Shown: in pieces, positions 34,018 to 42,780 of the stretch
Layout: each line of letters starts with the position of its first letter
Position numbering within the stretch: position 1 is the stretch's first letter
Source: Xylanibacter caecicola
GTDB lineage: Bacteria > Bacteroidota > Bacteroidia > Bacteroidales > Bacteroidaceae
NCBI RefSeq assembly: GCF_013166515.1
Contig: NZ_JABKKJ010000003.1
Location: 1-64,000, forward strand
DNA: 64,000 nucleotides
Direction of reading: 5' to 3'
Notes under the pieces: model-generated
Told to the model about the DNA's origin: nothing
Databases searched by the model: none
Seen by the model: only the letters and a program-made list of their open reading frames with translations
Program-made: the position numbers and the translations under genes

Positions 34018-36318
34018 ATGAAGACAAGATTATCGTACATCCTGGCAATGTTGCTTATGTGCACGGGCGTCGGTGGCAAGTCGTTTCAGACGCTCGGCGA
34101 CTGCAATGTGACGTGGAACACGCAAAGCAAAAACAGCTCGGAGTCCATGCCGTGCGGCGGCGGAGAGACCGGACTCAACGTCTGGGCGGAGAACAACGAC
34201 ATCCTTTTCTACTTCTCCCGTAGCAGTTGTTTCGACGAGAACAATGCTCTGCTCAAGCTCGGGCGCGTCAGACTCCACCTGTCCGAGGCTCATTTCGACA
34301 AGAACTTCCGTCAGGTGCTGACGCTGCAGGACGGTACGGTGCGCCTGTATGGAAGCAACAACACGGTGGTGACGCTGTGGGTGGACGTGTTTCATCCGGT
34401 AGTGCACGTTGAAGTGAGGGCAGACAAGCCGCAGAAAGCCACTCTGACATACGAGAACTGGCGCTATGCGGACTATGCGCTGAGCGGAGAGGATGCTCAT
34501 CTTTGCGGCATGAAGGGGACAAAGGAGAATATTTATATATATCCGGACAGTGTGGCTTTCGACAAGAACCAAATACTTTTCTATCACCGCAACCGCAATG
34601 ATTTCGTATTCGACCGCACCGTTGACTGTGAAGAACTGCAGGATATAAAGGACAAACTGTGGAATCCTGTCAAGAACCGCACGTTCGGAGGACTGATACA
34701 AGGTTCCGGACTCGTTGCCGGAAGTACGGGCAACGGGCGTTATGCCGATACGGACTACCGTTCGTGGAGTCTCGTTTCGGCAGCGCCGCAGAAGAAAATC
34801 AACATCACAATAACAACGCATGTGGCACAGACACCAACGCTCCGGGAATGGCGGCAGACGCTCGACGGCATACAGAAGAGACAGCTTGCATCGACCGCCG
34901 CCGACAGAAAGGCATCGTTGCGATGGTGGAGCGAGTTCTGGCAAAGAAGCTATATAAATATGTATAGCGCTTCCGACCCGAGAGCGGAGCAGATAGCGCG
35001 CAACTACCAATTGTTCCGTTATATGCTGGGATGCAATGCCTATGGCGACACACCGACAAAGTTCAACGGCTCACTCTTCACCTTCGACCCGTGCTATGTG
35101 AAAGGCAACAGACGCCTTTCGCCCGACTTCCGCCAATGGGGAGGTGCCTCAATGACGGCGCAAAACCAGCGGCTCGTATATTGGCCCATGCTCAAAAGCG
35201 GCGACTGGGACATGATGGACTCGCAGTTCAGCTATTATCTGAGGATGCAGCGCAATGCCGAACTGATGACAGAGTCGTATTGGGGGCACAACGGCGCCTG
35301 TTTTACGGAACAGATAGAGAACTTCGGACTGCCGGTGGCATACAGCTACGGAATGGAGCCGCGCACAGGTCTGCGTCCCAGAGGCAAGCAGGCGAACGGC
35401 TATTGCGAGTATCTGTGGGACACCGTTATGGACTTTTGTCTGATGATGATTCGCACCCATACATACGAGGGACGCGACATAAGCCCGTATATTCCGTTCA
35501 TCGAGAGCTGCCTTACATTCTTCGACGAGCACTACCGAATGCTTGCTCTCCAACGCACGGTTCAGCCTTTCGACAGGAACAAACACTACATATTCTATCC
35601 GGGAACAGCCGGCGAGACCTACAAGATGGCTACAAACTCGTCGCAGACAATAGCCGCACTGACAACCGTGCTCCGTGAACTGCTGGCGCTGCCCGACAAA
35701 TATCTGAGCGACACAAGTCGTTCGAAATGGCAGGAGATGCTGTCGCACATGCCGCCGTTGCCTTTCCGCATAATGGAGGGACACAAGGTGATAGCCCCGG
35801 CACAGTCGTTCGAGCGGCTGATGAACGTGGAGATAAACCAGCTCTATCCCGTGTTCCCATACGACATGTACGGGCTTGGAAGACCCGACCTTGAGGTGGC
35901 ACGAGACACATGGAGATATGGCATAGACCAGCCGCGCTGGCAGAAGAACCGCCATGAGTCGTGGCATCAGGACGCCATATTCTGCGCAAGACTCGGGCTG
36001 TTGCCCGAAGCTCGCGACCTGGTATGGCGAAAACTGCAGGACGGCAGGCACCGTTTTCCGGCGTTCTTCGGACCCGGTCACGACTGGACACCCGACCATA
36101 ATTGGGGCGGAACGGGAATGATAGCGCTGCAGGAGATGCTGATGCAGAACGTCGGCGACAGCATCCTGCTATTGCCATGCTGGCCCAAAGAGTGGGATGT
36201 AAGCTTCAAACTGCACGCTCCGCAGCAGACAACTGTCGAATGTGTATATAAGAACGGTAGGGTGGAACGCCTTGTCGTGCTTCCCGAAACGAGGCGAAAA
36301 GACGTTATATTAATGTAA
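34018..36318 (+). CDS. Secreted DUF5703-type protein, probable glycoside hydrolase
   Basis: A 766-residue exported protein. The signal peptide ends near GVGGKS. The N-terminal region NSSESMPCGGGETGLNVW and SCFDENNALLKLGR resembles DUF5703_N proteins. The middle and end (WGGASMTAQNQRLVYWPML, GGTGMIALQEMLMQ, LLPCWPKEWDVSFKLHA) look like the (alpha/alpha)6 barrel and C-terminal domain of GH95/GH65-like enzymes. I cannot name the activity or the catalytic residues with certainty. It ends the SusC-SusD-CE15 locus, which suggests action on the same plant-type acidic glycan. No lipobox is seen, so it is probably periplasmic. Confidence 0.8.
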   Translation: MKTRLSYILAMLLMCTGVGGKSFQTLGDCNVTWNTQSKNSSESMPCGGGETGLNVWAENNDILFYFSRSSCFDENNALLKLGRVRLHLSEAHFDKNFRQVLTLQDGTVRLYGSNNTVVTLWVDVFHPVVHVEVRADKPQKATLTYENWRYADYALSGEDAHLCGMKGTKENIYIYPDSVAFDKNQILFYHRNRNDFVFDRTVDCEELQDIKDKLWNPVKNRTFGGLIQGSGLVAGSTGNGRYADTDYRSWSLVSAAPQKKINITITTHVAQTPTLREWRQTLDGIQKRQLASTAADRKASLRWWSEFWQRSYINMYSASDPRAEQIARNYQLFRYMLGCNAYGDTPTKFNGSLFTFDPCYVKGNRRLSPDFRQWGGASMTAQNQRLVYWPMLKSGDWDMMDSQFSYYLRMQRNAELMTESYWGHNGACFTEQIENFGLPVAYSYGMEPRTGLRPRGKQANGYCEYLWDTVMDFCLMMIRTHTYEGRDISPYIPFIESCLTFFDEHYRMLALQRTVQPFDRNKHYIFYPGTAGETYKMATNSSQTIAALTTVLRELLALPDKYLSDTSRSKWQEMLSHMPPLPFRIMEGHKVIAPAQSFERLMNVEINQLYPVFPYDMYGLGRPDLEVARDTWRYGIDQPRWQKNRHESWHQDAIFCARLGLLPEARDLVWRKLQDGRHRFPAFFGPGHDWTPDHNWGGTGMIALQEMLMQNVGDSILLLPCWPKEWDVSFKLHAPQQTTVECVYKNGRVERLVVLPETRRKDVILM

Positions 36319-36404
36319 GTTCGCCGAGTTTAAGTTCCTTGTTATATTGCAAACAATCCACGTAAGGTGTATCGGAACTTAAGATATGCTATATGGTTTT
36401 CTAT

Positions 36405-36492
36405 CGCATATGAGATGTAAACGTAACGCATATGAGATGTAAATGTATCGCATATGAGATGTAAATGTATCGCATATGAGATAGAAATCTGT
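36405..36492 (+). repeat. Four tandem 22-bp repeats before the GT2 gene
   Basis: Units begin at 36405, 36427, 36449 and 36471 with CGCATATGAGATGTAAATGT as consensus; the second and third are identical, and the first and last vary at their ends. Each holds the palindrome CATATG. They lie about 60-150 bases upstream of the GT2 start and just before its -33 box. Confidence 0.85.
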
Positions 36493-36516
36493 AACATTTG
36501 TTTATGGATGCGCTAT

Positions 36517-36547
36517 TTTGTTTTGTCGAATATTCTTCATATATTTG
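36517..36547 (+). promoter_or_regulatory. Promoter abutting the GT2 start codon
   Basis: TTTG (36517-36520), 19 bases, TATATTTG (36540-36547). The ATG at 36552 begins only 4 bases after the -7 box, so the mRNA should be leaderless or nearly so. Confidence 0.7.
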
Positions 36548-36551
36548 CGTA

Positions 36552-37364
36552 ATGAATAATATAAAAGTAGGCATTATCATATCGACGTACAACAATCCGG
36601 AGTGGTTGGAGAAGACGTTATGGGGCTATATGGCGCAGGAACGCAAGGCGGACGAGATTATTATTGCCGACGACGGGTCGCGCGATGATACGCGCATGTT
36701 GATAGAGCGATATGCGGAAACTCTGCCGATAAAGCACGTATGGCATGAGGATGACGGGTTCAGGAAGACGAAGATACTCAATGAGGCGCTGAAAGTTGCC
36801 ACGGCAGACTATATTATCTTTACCGATCAGGACTGCGTGCCGCGGCGCGATTTCATTGCCACTCATCTGCGTTATGCGCGTAAGGGCTGCTTCCTTTCGG
36901 GAGGATACTTTTCCCTTCCCATGTCTATAAGTCGTGAGATGACGCACGAGGATATCTGCCAAGGGCGTCCTTTCAGCATTGCATGGCTACGGTCGCGCGG
37001 GCTGAAACTGTCTTTTAAGTGTACCAAACTTGTGCGCTGCGGCTTCTTTTCTTCTTTCATGAATGCCGTTACGCCCACCAAGGCAACATGGAACGGCATG
37101 AACTCTTCGGGCTGGCGCCATGATCTGATGGCTGCCAACGGCTTCGACGAGCGCATGAGATACGGCGGTGAAGATCGCGAACTGGGCGAGCGTCTCTTCA
37201 ATACCGGCATACGTTCAAGGCAGATTCGTTACAGTGCAATAGTGATACACCTTGACCACAGCCGACCGTATGTGAATAATGAAGCGTGGCAACTGAACAA
37301 TGCCATACGTAAGGAGACGAGGAAGAAAAGGCTGAAGAGGACGGAATATGGTATCGATAGGTGA
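36552..37364 (+). CDS. Family 2 glycosyltransferase
   Basis: A 270-residue GT-A enzyme. VGIIISTYNNPEWLEKTL opens the nucleotide-binding fold, IIIADDGSRDDT carries the first Asp motif, IIFTDQDCVPRRDF is the DxD-like metal site, and NGFDERMRYGGEDRELGERL is the C-terminal galactosyltransferase-like (GT7-type) region. It should add a sugar to a cell-surface glycan in the cytoplasm. ATG 36552 is used; an upstream in-frame ATG (36498) lies within the promoter. It converges on the LicD and phosphonate cluster across a long hairpin and might build the glycan that the cluster decorates (inference). Confidence 0.9.
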   Translation: MNNIKVGIIISTYNNPEWLEKTLWGYMAQERKADEIIIADDGSRDDTRMLIERYAETLPIKHVWHEDDGFRKTKILNEALKVATADYIIFTDQDCVPRRDFIATHLRYARKGCFLSGGYFSLPMSISREMTHEDICQGRPFSIAWLRSRGLKLSFKCTKLVRCGFFSSFMNAVTPTKATWNGMNSSGWRHDLMAANGFDERMRYGGEDRELGERLFNTGIRSRQIRYSAIVIHLDHSRPYVNNEAWQLNNAIRKETRKKRLKRTEYGIDR

Positions 37365-37498
37365 ATTAAGAGTTAAGAGTTAAGAATGAAGAGTTAGCTG
37401 CCGCTTGGCTATTAGGCTAATTGGACTAATAAGACTAATTGGACCTATATAAGCCAAGCGGCAGCTAACTCTTCATTCTTAACTCTTAACTCTTAATT
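37364..37498. repeat. Long hairpin with TTAAGAGTTAAGAATGAAG arms
   Basis: Left arm GAATTAAGAGTTAAGAGTTA then AGAATGAAGAGTTAGCTGCC; the right arm is its complement up to CTTAACTCTTAATTTC. The arms are about 48 bases. The loop holds a TCTAATTGG tandem array (37411-37455) and CCGCTTGGC/GCCAAGCGG pairing. It separates convergent genes and probably terminates both. Confidence 0.75.
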
Positions 37499-38298
37499 TC
37501 TCTGTACGGTTTATCAAGGTCAAGATAATAGAAGTTATGTTGGAACTCGGTGCCTTCGGGCGGCGGAGTCATATAATCCCCGTACATCTTTGTAAGCAGT
37601 TCATCGCTTTTCTCCACGCCCATTAGGGTGCGCCCCTCAAATGTATAGGGTGTCGGAGAGCCGTAAACGTCTTTTGTCACGATGCTGCGGAAGCCGTCGT
37701 CGAAGCAAAGTACGTGGCGGCTGGTATCGAAATCGTATTTCATCAGATGACGTCTGATGCTGCGCTGCAGCCCATTGACGGTGAACAAGCGGCGGCATAG
37801 CAACGGCAGCCAGCTGCTCGGACCGTGCCCGTGGCGGTAGGGGTCGCGATATGTGAAGTACAACAACTTGCACAACCACTTGTATTTGTTCACGCGCAGA
37901 CGCTGCCGCAGGCGGTTGTCGGGCATGCCGTCGACGGGAAACACGTCAACGTATACACCTCCGACGTAGCGCAGGTGGGCATGTTCTATCATTGTTGTCT
38001 CCGCGTCCTGTATCTTGGCAAACGGTTGGGGATAATGACTGTCGTTCTCGGCGCATATCATCTCGTATCTTTCGGGCAGCCACTCGCGGCAGTGCTTTAT
38101 AAGTATGTCGTAGTCCTTGTGCGGCATGCAGATGTCCGCATCGTCGTCCCACGGTATGAACCCCTTGTGCCGCACCGCTCCCAACATTGTCCCGGCAATG
38201 ATGTAATAGCGCAGGTTGTGCTCACGGCACACCTTGTCTATTGCCGTGAGTATGTCGAGCATCTTGCCGTGCAGACGTTCAATGTCATAGTTTGCCAT
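37486..38298 (-). CDS. LicD family transferase 1
   Basis: A 270-residue LicD protein. The hallmark GTMLGAVRHKGFIPWDDDADICM includes the nucleotidyltransferase-like Asp cluster that binds metal. LicD enzymes move phosphocholine or similar head groups from CDP carriers to glycans. The next gene upstream is a CMP-activating nucleotidyltransferase in an aminoethylphosphonate cluster, so transfer of 2-aminoethylphosphonate to a surface glycan is the likely reaction (inference). It starts 6 bases after the PntC-like stop and ends the operon. Confidence 0.9.
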   Translation of the reverse strand: MANYDIERLHGKMLDILTAIDKVCREHNLRYYIIAGTMLGAVRHKGFIPWDDDADICMPHKDYDILIKHCREWLPERYEMICAENDSHYPQPFAKIQDAETTMIEHAHLRYVGGVYVDVFPVDGMPDNRLRQRLRVNKYKWLCKLLYFTYRDPYRHGHGPSSWLPLLCRRLFTVNGLQRSIRRHLMKYDFDTSRHVLCFDDGFRSIVTKDVYGSPTPYTFEGRTLMGVEKSDELLTKMYGDYMTPPPEGTEFQHNFYYLDLDKPYREIKS

Positions 38299-38304
38299 GT
38301 TTCC

Positions 38305-39024
38305 TTACAATGATCTTATGATGTTTTGCTCGGCATATTCCAGATCGCTTTCATCGTCTATCTCGTACCATTTCACGTCTTTGGCGTTCAAGACATACAC
38401 CGGCATGACGTTCTGCGACATCGAAAGCAACTCATATTCATACCCCATCTTCGGCTTTTCAGCGACAACGGCGGCATAGTCGCGGCACATGCGGGAGAAG
38501 AATTCTGCCGATAGCTTGTGTATTCCGACAAGCTCGCCGGCAGCGTTCACCTCTGTCTTGTCTGTCGAACAGTTTGTCAAACGCCCCGTGCTGTCGTGCT
38601 CCACGTAGTACTGATCCTGGAATTTCGTTACGGGTGTGATTAGCATCACATCCGGATGAGGACATTCCATAAGCTCCGTTATGGCGTTGCGGCTGTACAC
38701 TATGTCCGATTCGAGCAGCAGGAAGTCTTCGTTTCCTATTGCTTCGCGACAGTTGTAGAGCGTATACATGCTGTTTGTAGAGGCATACTTCTCGCTGTAT
38801 ACGCATTCTATCTGGGGATATATGTCCGCCAGTTGCTCGTAAGCCTCTTTCTTATATCCTGTCCCGATGATAATACGTGTAATGCCACATGCAATGAGTG
38901 TCTCGACAGAACGCACCACCATTGCGGTGCCTCCCACCTCGATGAAACCCTTGGGCATGCTCTCCGTCATCTTTCCGAAGCGGCTGCCTAATCCCGCCGC
39001 CATGATAACTGCTGTCTTTACCAT
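38305..39024 (-). CDS. pntC: 2-aminoethylphosphonate cytidylyltransferase (PntC/LicC-like)
   Basis: A 239-residue nucleotidyltransferase. The signature AAGLGSRFGKMTESMPKGF binds the nucleotide triphosphate, and LLESDIVYSRN supplies the metal-binding Asp. The nearest known functions are CTP:phosphocholine cytidylyltransferase (LicC) and CTP:2-aminoethylphosphonate cytidylyltransferase (PntC). The aminotransferase gene that makes 2-aminoethylphosphonate overlaps its start (shared base at 39024), which favours PntC and a CMP-aminoethylphosphonate product. Distinction between PntC and LicC rests on context. Confidence 0.8.
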   Translation of the reverse strand: MVKTAVIMAAGLGSRFGKMTESMPKGFIEVGGTAMVVRSVETLIACGITRIIIGTGYKKEAYEQLADIYPQIECVYSEKYASTNSMYTLYNCREAIGNEDFLLLESDIVYSRNAITELMECPHPDVMLITPVTKFQDQYYVEHDSTGRLTNCSTDKTEVNAAGELVGIHKLSAEFFSRMCRDYAAVVAEKPKMGYEYELLSMSQNVMPVYVLNAKDVKWYEIDDESDLEYAEQNIIRSL

Positions 39025-40154
39025 TATCTGTTGTATGTTACCGGTATGCTTATTCCGTTTTCCTCGAGAGCCTTGCGCAGTGTACGGAAGAATGCCTTGA
39101 TGTCTTCCGGTACGATTGCTCCCAACGAGCAGAGGCGGAATGTGTCCGTGGTACTTATCTTTCCGGGATATATGGTGAAGCCGTTGTCATAGCAGTAGTC
39201 GTGAATGCGGTCGAAGTCCCAATTCTTGTCGTCCGGATATTTCACAGATACCACCAGCCCCGACTGTATCTCGCGCCTTATCACATCCTTGAAACCAAGC
39301 TCGTCCAATCCCTCGTGTATCGCCTCGAATACCTCGCGGTGACGGCGGAACTTGGCTTCCTCGCCTTCCTCCCGGTATTCTTTCAGTGCCTGTATGGTGG
39401 AGTATATGGTCTGTACGGGCGGTGTGAAGTGCATCTGTCCCGTCTTCTCGAAATAGTCATATTGCAGGAAAAGGTTGCAGTAGTAAGAGCGTTTGGGGTA
39501 TTCAGCCGATTGTTCTATGATTTTCCTGTCGCCGATGACGAACGACAGTCCGGTCATTGCCATAAGCCCTTTCTGTGCCGAAGCCATGCAGAAGTCCACG
39601 TTGTCTTTAACCATGTCGAACGGTATCATGCCGAGCGACGACGTCGTGTCCACAACGAATATCGCATTGTGGGCATGTGCCATGGCGCCGATTTCGCGTA
39701 TAGGGTTCAGCACTCCCGTACCCGTCTCGTGGTGTGTGGTGTATACCAATGCTATGTCCGGGTTCTCGTCCAGCGTCTTTTCCACGGCTGTAAGGTCGGG
39801 AACGTCGAACACCGATGACTTCTGGTCTATGTGCGGCATGCCGTAATACCGGCACACTTCTGCGGCTCTCGAGCTGTATGCCCCGTTGTTTACCACAAGT
39901 ATCTTCTTGCCTTCGGGCAGCAGAGAATTAAGACAAACGTCAATGTTTATTGTTCCCGAGCCGGTGAACAGCACTGCCGTGTGTCGCTGCGGGTCGCCGT
40001 GTGCCACCTTTACAAGATCCTCGCGCAGACCCTTCATCATGTCTGCAAACTCTTTTTCGCGCGGACAGATGTCCGGTACGACCTGTGCCATCTTCACCGT
40101 ATCCGTGGTCGTGGCTGGTCCGGGATTGAGCAATATGTTTCTTTTGATGTTCAT
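39024..40154 (-). CDS. phnW: 2-aminoethylphosphonate:pyruvate aminotransferase
   Basis: A 376-residue PLP enzyme of the AEP transaminase family. LLNPGPATTTDTV opens the protein; the PLP lysine is Lys 195 in SAQKGLMAMTG; VVDTTSSLGMIPFD provides the cofactor-binding Asp. It converts phosphonoacetaldehyde to 2-aminoethylphosphonate here, since the two enzymes that make phosphonoacetaldehyde are encoded directly upstream. The same enzyme works in the degrading direction elsewhere, but no phosphonatase gene is present. It overlaps the PntC-like gene by one base. Confidence 0.92.
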   Translation of the reverse strand: MNIKRNILLNPGPATTTDTVKMAQVVPDICPREKEFADMMKGLREDLVKVAHGDPQRHTAVLFTGSGTINIDVCLNSLLPEGKKILVVNNGAYSSRAAEVCRYYGMPHIDQKSSVFDVPDLTAVEKTLDENPDIALVYTTHHETGTGVLNPIREIGAMAHAHNAIFVVDTTSSLGMIPFDMVKDNVDFCMASAQKGLMAMTGLSFVIGDRKIIEQSAEYPKRSYYCNLFLQYDYFEKTGQMHFTPPVQTIYSTIQALKEYREEGEEAKFRRHREVFEAIHEGLDELGFKDVIRREIQSGLVVSVKYPDDKNWDFDRIHDYCYDNGFTIYPGKISTTDTFRLCSLGAIVPEDIKAFFRTLRKALEENGISIPVTYNR

Positions 40155-40160
40155 TGTTGT

Positions 40161-40215
40161 TGTTATTTGGGCTATAGGGACTATATCTTTTATAGATACT
40201 ATAGTTCCTATAGAA
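40161..40215. repeat. Short tandem array in the phosphonate operon
   Basis: GGGCTATAGGGACTATATCT, TTTATAGATACTATAGTTCC and TATAGAAGATATAA: units close to CTATAGTAC with period about 10, filling the gap between the decarboxylase and aminotransferase genes. Confidence 0.55.
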
Positions 40216-41353
40216 GATATAAATCATTCTTTTCTAAAAAGCTCATCAGCGCCTCTTTGTTCTCCACGGGTGTTGTGGTTGGTCGCCCGAGGTCTTCGCG
40301 AGAACCTTTCTTCACCTTTATCTCGAGCAGCACGGGTGCGGGGAGGGTTGTCAGCGTGGGCAGAATGTTGTCAAGCTCACTGCGTGTGCCGACGCTTATT
40401 ATTGTCTTGTAACCACATCCTTCCGCTATCTTTGTCAGGTTTACGCCGAAGCCTATTGTCGGTTGTCCGCCCACGGAGTCGTGTGCACCGTTGTTGAAGA
40501 CGATGTGATAGAAGTTTTCGGGCGCCATACTTGCCACTATGCCCATGCTTCCCATGTGCATTATGACGGCACCGTCGCCGTCGAAACAGTAGACGTTGCG
40601 TTCCGGACGGTTCAAGGCGATGCCCAATGCTATCTGCGAAGCATGCCCCATAGAGCCTACCGTAAGGAAGTCGCGACTGTGTCCCTCACCTGTGGCAGTA
40701 CGGTGCTCGAACAGCTCACGCGATATCTTGCCCGTCGTGGATACTATCACGCTGTTGTCGCCCGCAGCTTGTGCCACGGCTTTTATCGCCTCCTCGCGCT
40801 CCATGGTGTAAGGATTTGACGGCGAAGACTGCAGTTTGTATTTGCCGAAAGCGCCCTTGCGTACCACTAAAGCGAACGCTTCTTTCGTACCGGTCATATA
40901 TTCCGTTGCCTTGGCGAGTTGTTTCTCTACTTCTTTCTCGTCGTCGCTCATCACCTCATACCTTATGCCCATAGCCTCGAGCAACGTTAGTGTCACCTTG
41001 CCCTGCTTTACGTGCTGCGGCTCGTCGTGCACGCCCGGCTCTCCTCGCCACCCTATCACGAGCAGCACGGGGATGTTGTACACCTCCTTGTCGGTGAGCG
41101 AGAGCAGCGGGTTGACCGTGTTTCCTAATCCCGAGTTCTGCATATACACCACCGGTGTCCTGCCGGTGGCGAGGTGATATCCCGCAGCCAGTCCCATGGC
41201 ACCTCCCTCGTTTGCCGCTATTATGTTGTTCTTTCCCTCCGCATGGTCTGTTATATATGCGCAGATGTCTTTCAGCAGCGAGTCGGGCACACCCGTATAG
41301 AAGTCTATGCCCATGCCTTTAAGCGTATCGTAGAAAAATTCAGGACGTATCAT
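40208..41353 (-). CDS. ppd: Phosphonopyruvate decarboxylase
   Basis: A 381-residue ThDP-dependent decarboxylase. ThDP/Mg motif is in CFDGDGAVIMHMGSMGIV followed by FNNGAHDSVGGQPTIGF, which is diagnostic of phosphonopyruvate decarboxylases. The N-terminal VPDSLLKDI and IAANEGGAMGLAAGYHLAT form the pyrimidine-binding half. It removes CO2 from phosphonopyruvate, making phosphonoacetaldehyde and pulling the unfavourable PEP mutase reaction forward. Its ATG overlaps the PEP mutase stop by one base, so the two are translationally coupled. Confidence 0.95.
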   Translation of the reverse strand: MIRPEFFYDTLKGMGIDFYTGVPDSLLKDICAYITDHAEGKNNIIAANEGGAMGLAAGYHLATGRTPVVYMQNSGLGNTVNPLLSLTDKEVYNIPVLLVIGWRGEPGVHDEPQHVKQGKVTLTLLEAMGIRYEVMSDDEKEVEKQLAKATEYMTGTKEAFALVVRKGAFGKYKLQSSPSNPYTMEREEAIKAVAQAAGDNSVIVSTTGKISRELFEHRTATGEGHSRDFLTVGSMGHASQIALGIALNRPERNVYCFDGDGAVIMHMGSMGIVASMAPENFYHIVFNNGAHDSVGGQPTIGFGVNLTKIAEGCGYKTIISVGTRSELDNILPTLTTLPAPVLLEIKVKKGSREDLGRPTTTPVENKEALMSFLEKNDLYLL

Positions 41354-42654
41354 TATTTTGTTCCCGGTATTAGTTCAAGTATCTGTTTTATCGGCATACA
41401 TATAGGGTTCGCCTCGAGCGAGCGCTCGTTGCGCAGTATTGTCTCCGCACACTGCACCATTGCCGGATATGCGGCACGCAGCATGTGGTTGGCATATATC
41501 ACCACGTTCACGCCCCATTGCGCCAGTTCGTCTTCCTTTATGTGATTATATGTGGTAGGTACTACGACGATGGGCACAGCCGGATGCACCTTGCGGAACT
41601 CCGTGCAGAATGCCTTGATGTCATCTCCCGTCTTTTCCTTGCTGTGTATCATCACGCCGTCGGCGCCGGCATCCACGTATGCGTATGCCCTTTCGAGCGC
41701 GTCTTCCACCGTGTGTCCTGCAATGAGACTCTCTATGCGGGCTATTATCATGAAGTCTTTTGTCACCTGCGCCTCCTTGCCCATGCGTATCTTATGGCAG
41801 AAACCCTCTATCGAATCCTGTGTCTGTATTGCCTCGGTACCGAATAGCGAGTTCTTCTTCAGTCCCACCTTGTCTTCTATTATGATTGCCGATATGCCGT
41901 TGCGTTCAAGCGTGCGCACGGTGAAGACGAAGTGTTCGGGCTTGCCGCCCGTGTCGCCGTCGTAGATTATAGGCTTGGTGGTACACTCGAGAATGTTGGT
42001 AAGGTCTTGCATGCGCGTTGTCAGGTCCACGGCTTCGATGTCCGGTTTGCCTTTCGATGTGGAGTCTGTGAGACTGCTCGACCACATTCCGTCGAATGAT
42101 GATTTCTTCAGTCCGTTCTCTATTTCCGTGTTCTCGATTATCAGTCCGCTCAGTCCGTCGTGTGCCTCCATAATTCTTACTATGGGTTTGGCGGCTATGA
42201 GTCGTCGCAGTGATTTAAGACGGACGTCCGGTGTGGTGCCTATTGCCTGCAGTTCCTTGGCGAGCGACGAAGAGTTGATACCGTGCGTGTATGGTATCTC
42301 TATTACCTGTCCGCCCCATTCTTTCATGGTCTCGAACACTTCGGAACGTAGTTCCTGTTCCGGTCCGCATTTCCAGTCGTCACCGTGTATTATGAAATCA
42401 GGCTTGTACTTCCTTAGGTTAGGAACGTAGCTCCATTCATCTTGCGGCACAATGTCTGCCACGCCTTTAATGTTCTCCACTACCTGTTTGCGCTGTTCAT
42501 ACGTCATGTATGGCAGGCGGCGGTGTGTCGCTATTGCCTTGTCCGTGAAAAGACCTATTGTTATGTCGCCGTATTTGGCGCCTTCGCTTATGATGTTTAT
42601 AAGTCCAGGGTGCATGATGTCTCCTATCATGCCTAAGTATACGATTTTGCTCAT
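41353..42654 (-). CDS. pepM: Phosphoenolpyruvate mutase fused to a nucleotidyltransferase-like domain
   Basis: A 433-residue protein. The C-terminal part is PEP mutase, which rearranges phosphoenolpyruvate to phosphonopyruvate, the first C-P bond step. The diagnostic [10 protein letters not shown] motif lies at residues 260-269, DGDTGG gives the metal-binding Asp pair, and [10 protein letters not shown] begins the barrel. Residues 1 to about 130 form a TagD/RfaE-like nucleotidyltransferase fold ([18 protein letters not shown], later [11 protein letters not shown]). Its motif reads HPGL instead of HxGH, which may mean lost or altered activity. It is probably the second gene of the cluster after LicD 2. 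Confidence 0.93.
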   Translation of the reverse strand: MSKIVYLGMIGDIMHPGLINIISEGAKYGDITIGLFTDKAIATHRRLPYMTYEQRKQVVENIKGVADIVPQDEWSYVPNLRKYKPDFIIHGDDWKCGPEQELRSEVFETMKEWGGQVIEIPYTHGINSSSLAKELQAIGTTPDVRLKSLRRLIAAKPIVRIMEAHDGLSGLIIENTEIENGLKKSSFDGMWSSSLTDSTSKGKPDIEAVDLTTRMQDLTNILECTTKPIIYDGDTGGKPEHFVFTVRTLERNGISAIIIEDKVGLKKNSLFGTEAIQTQDSIEGFCHKIRMGKEAQVTKDFMIIARIESLIAGHTVEDALERAYAYVDAGADGVMIHSKEKTGDDIKAFCTEFRKVHPAVPIVVVPTTYNHIKEDELAQWGVNVVIYANHMLRAAYPAMVQCAETILRNERSLEANPICMPIKQILELIPGTK

Positions 42655-42679
42655 TATGTTGTTTTTTTATTGTTATTAA

Positions 42680-42776
42680 GGGGCTCGGAGCTCTTTGAGA
42701 GCTCCGAGATTTTTGAGAGCTCGGAGTGCTCAGAGCTCTCGGAGAACTCCGAGTTCTCAGTTTCTCTCCGAGGAAC
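42680..42776. repeat. GAGCTCGGAG self-complementary array
   Basis: GGCTCGGAGCTCTTTGAGAG, CTCCGAGATTTTTGAGAGCT, CGGAGTGCTCAGAGCTCTCG and GAGAACTCCGAGTTCTCAG: repeated 8-10 base palindromic units that can fold in several ways. It fills the gap between LicD 2 and the PEP mutase gene in the presumed operon mRNA. Confidence 0.7.
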
Positions 42777-42780
42777 CCTC

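Noticed and set aside
34030..36099. Open frames of 316-326 codons opposite the DUF5703 gene
   Set aside because: No family features; GC-rich codon bias of the real gene creates stop-free complementary frames.
36405..36492. Possible CRISPR array
   Set aside because: The 22-bp units are directly adjacent with no spacers, and no cas gene is present.
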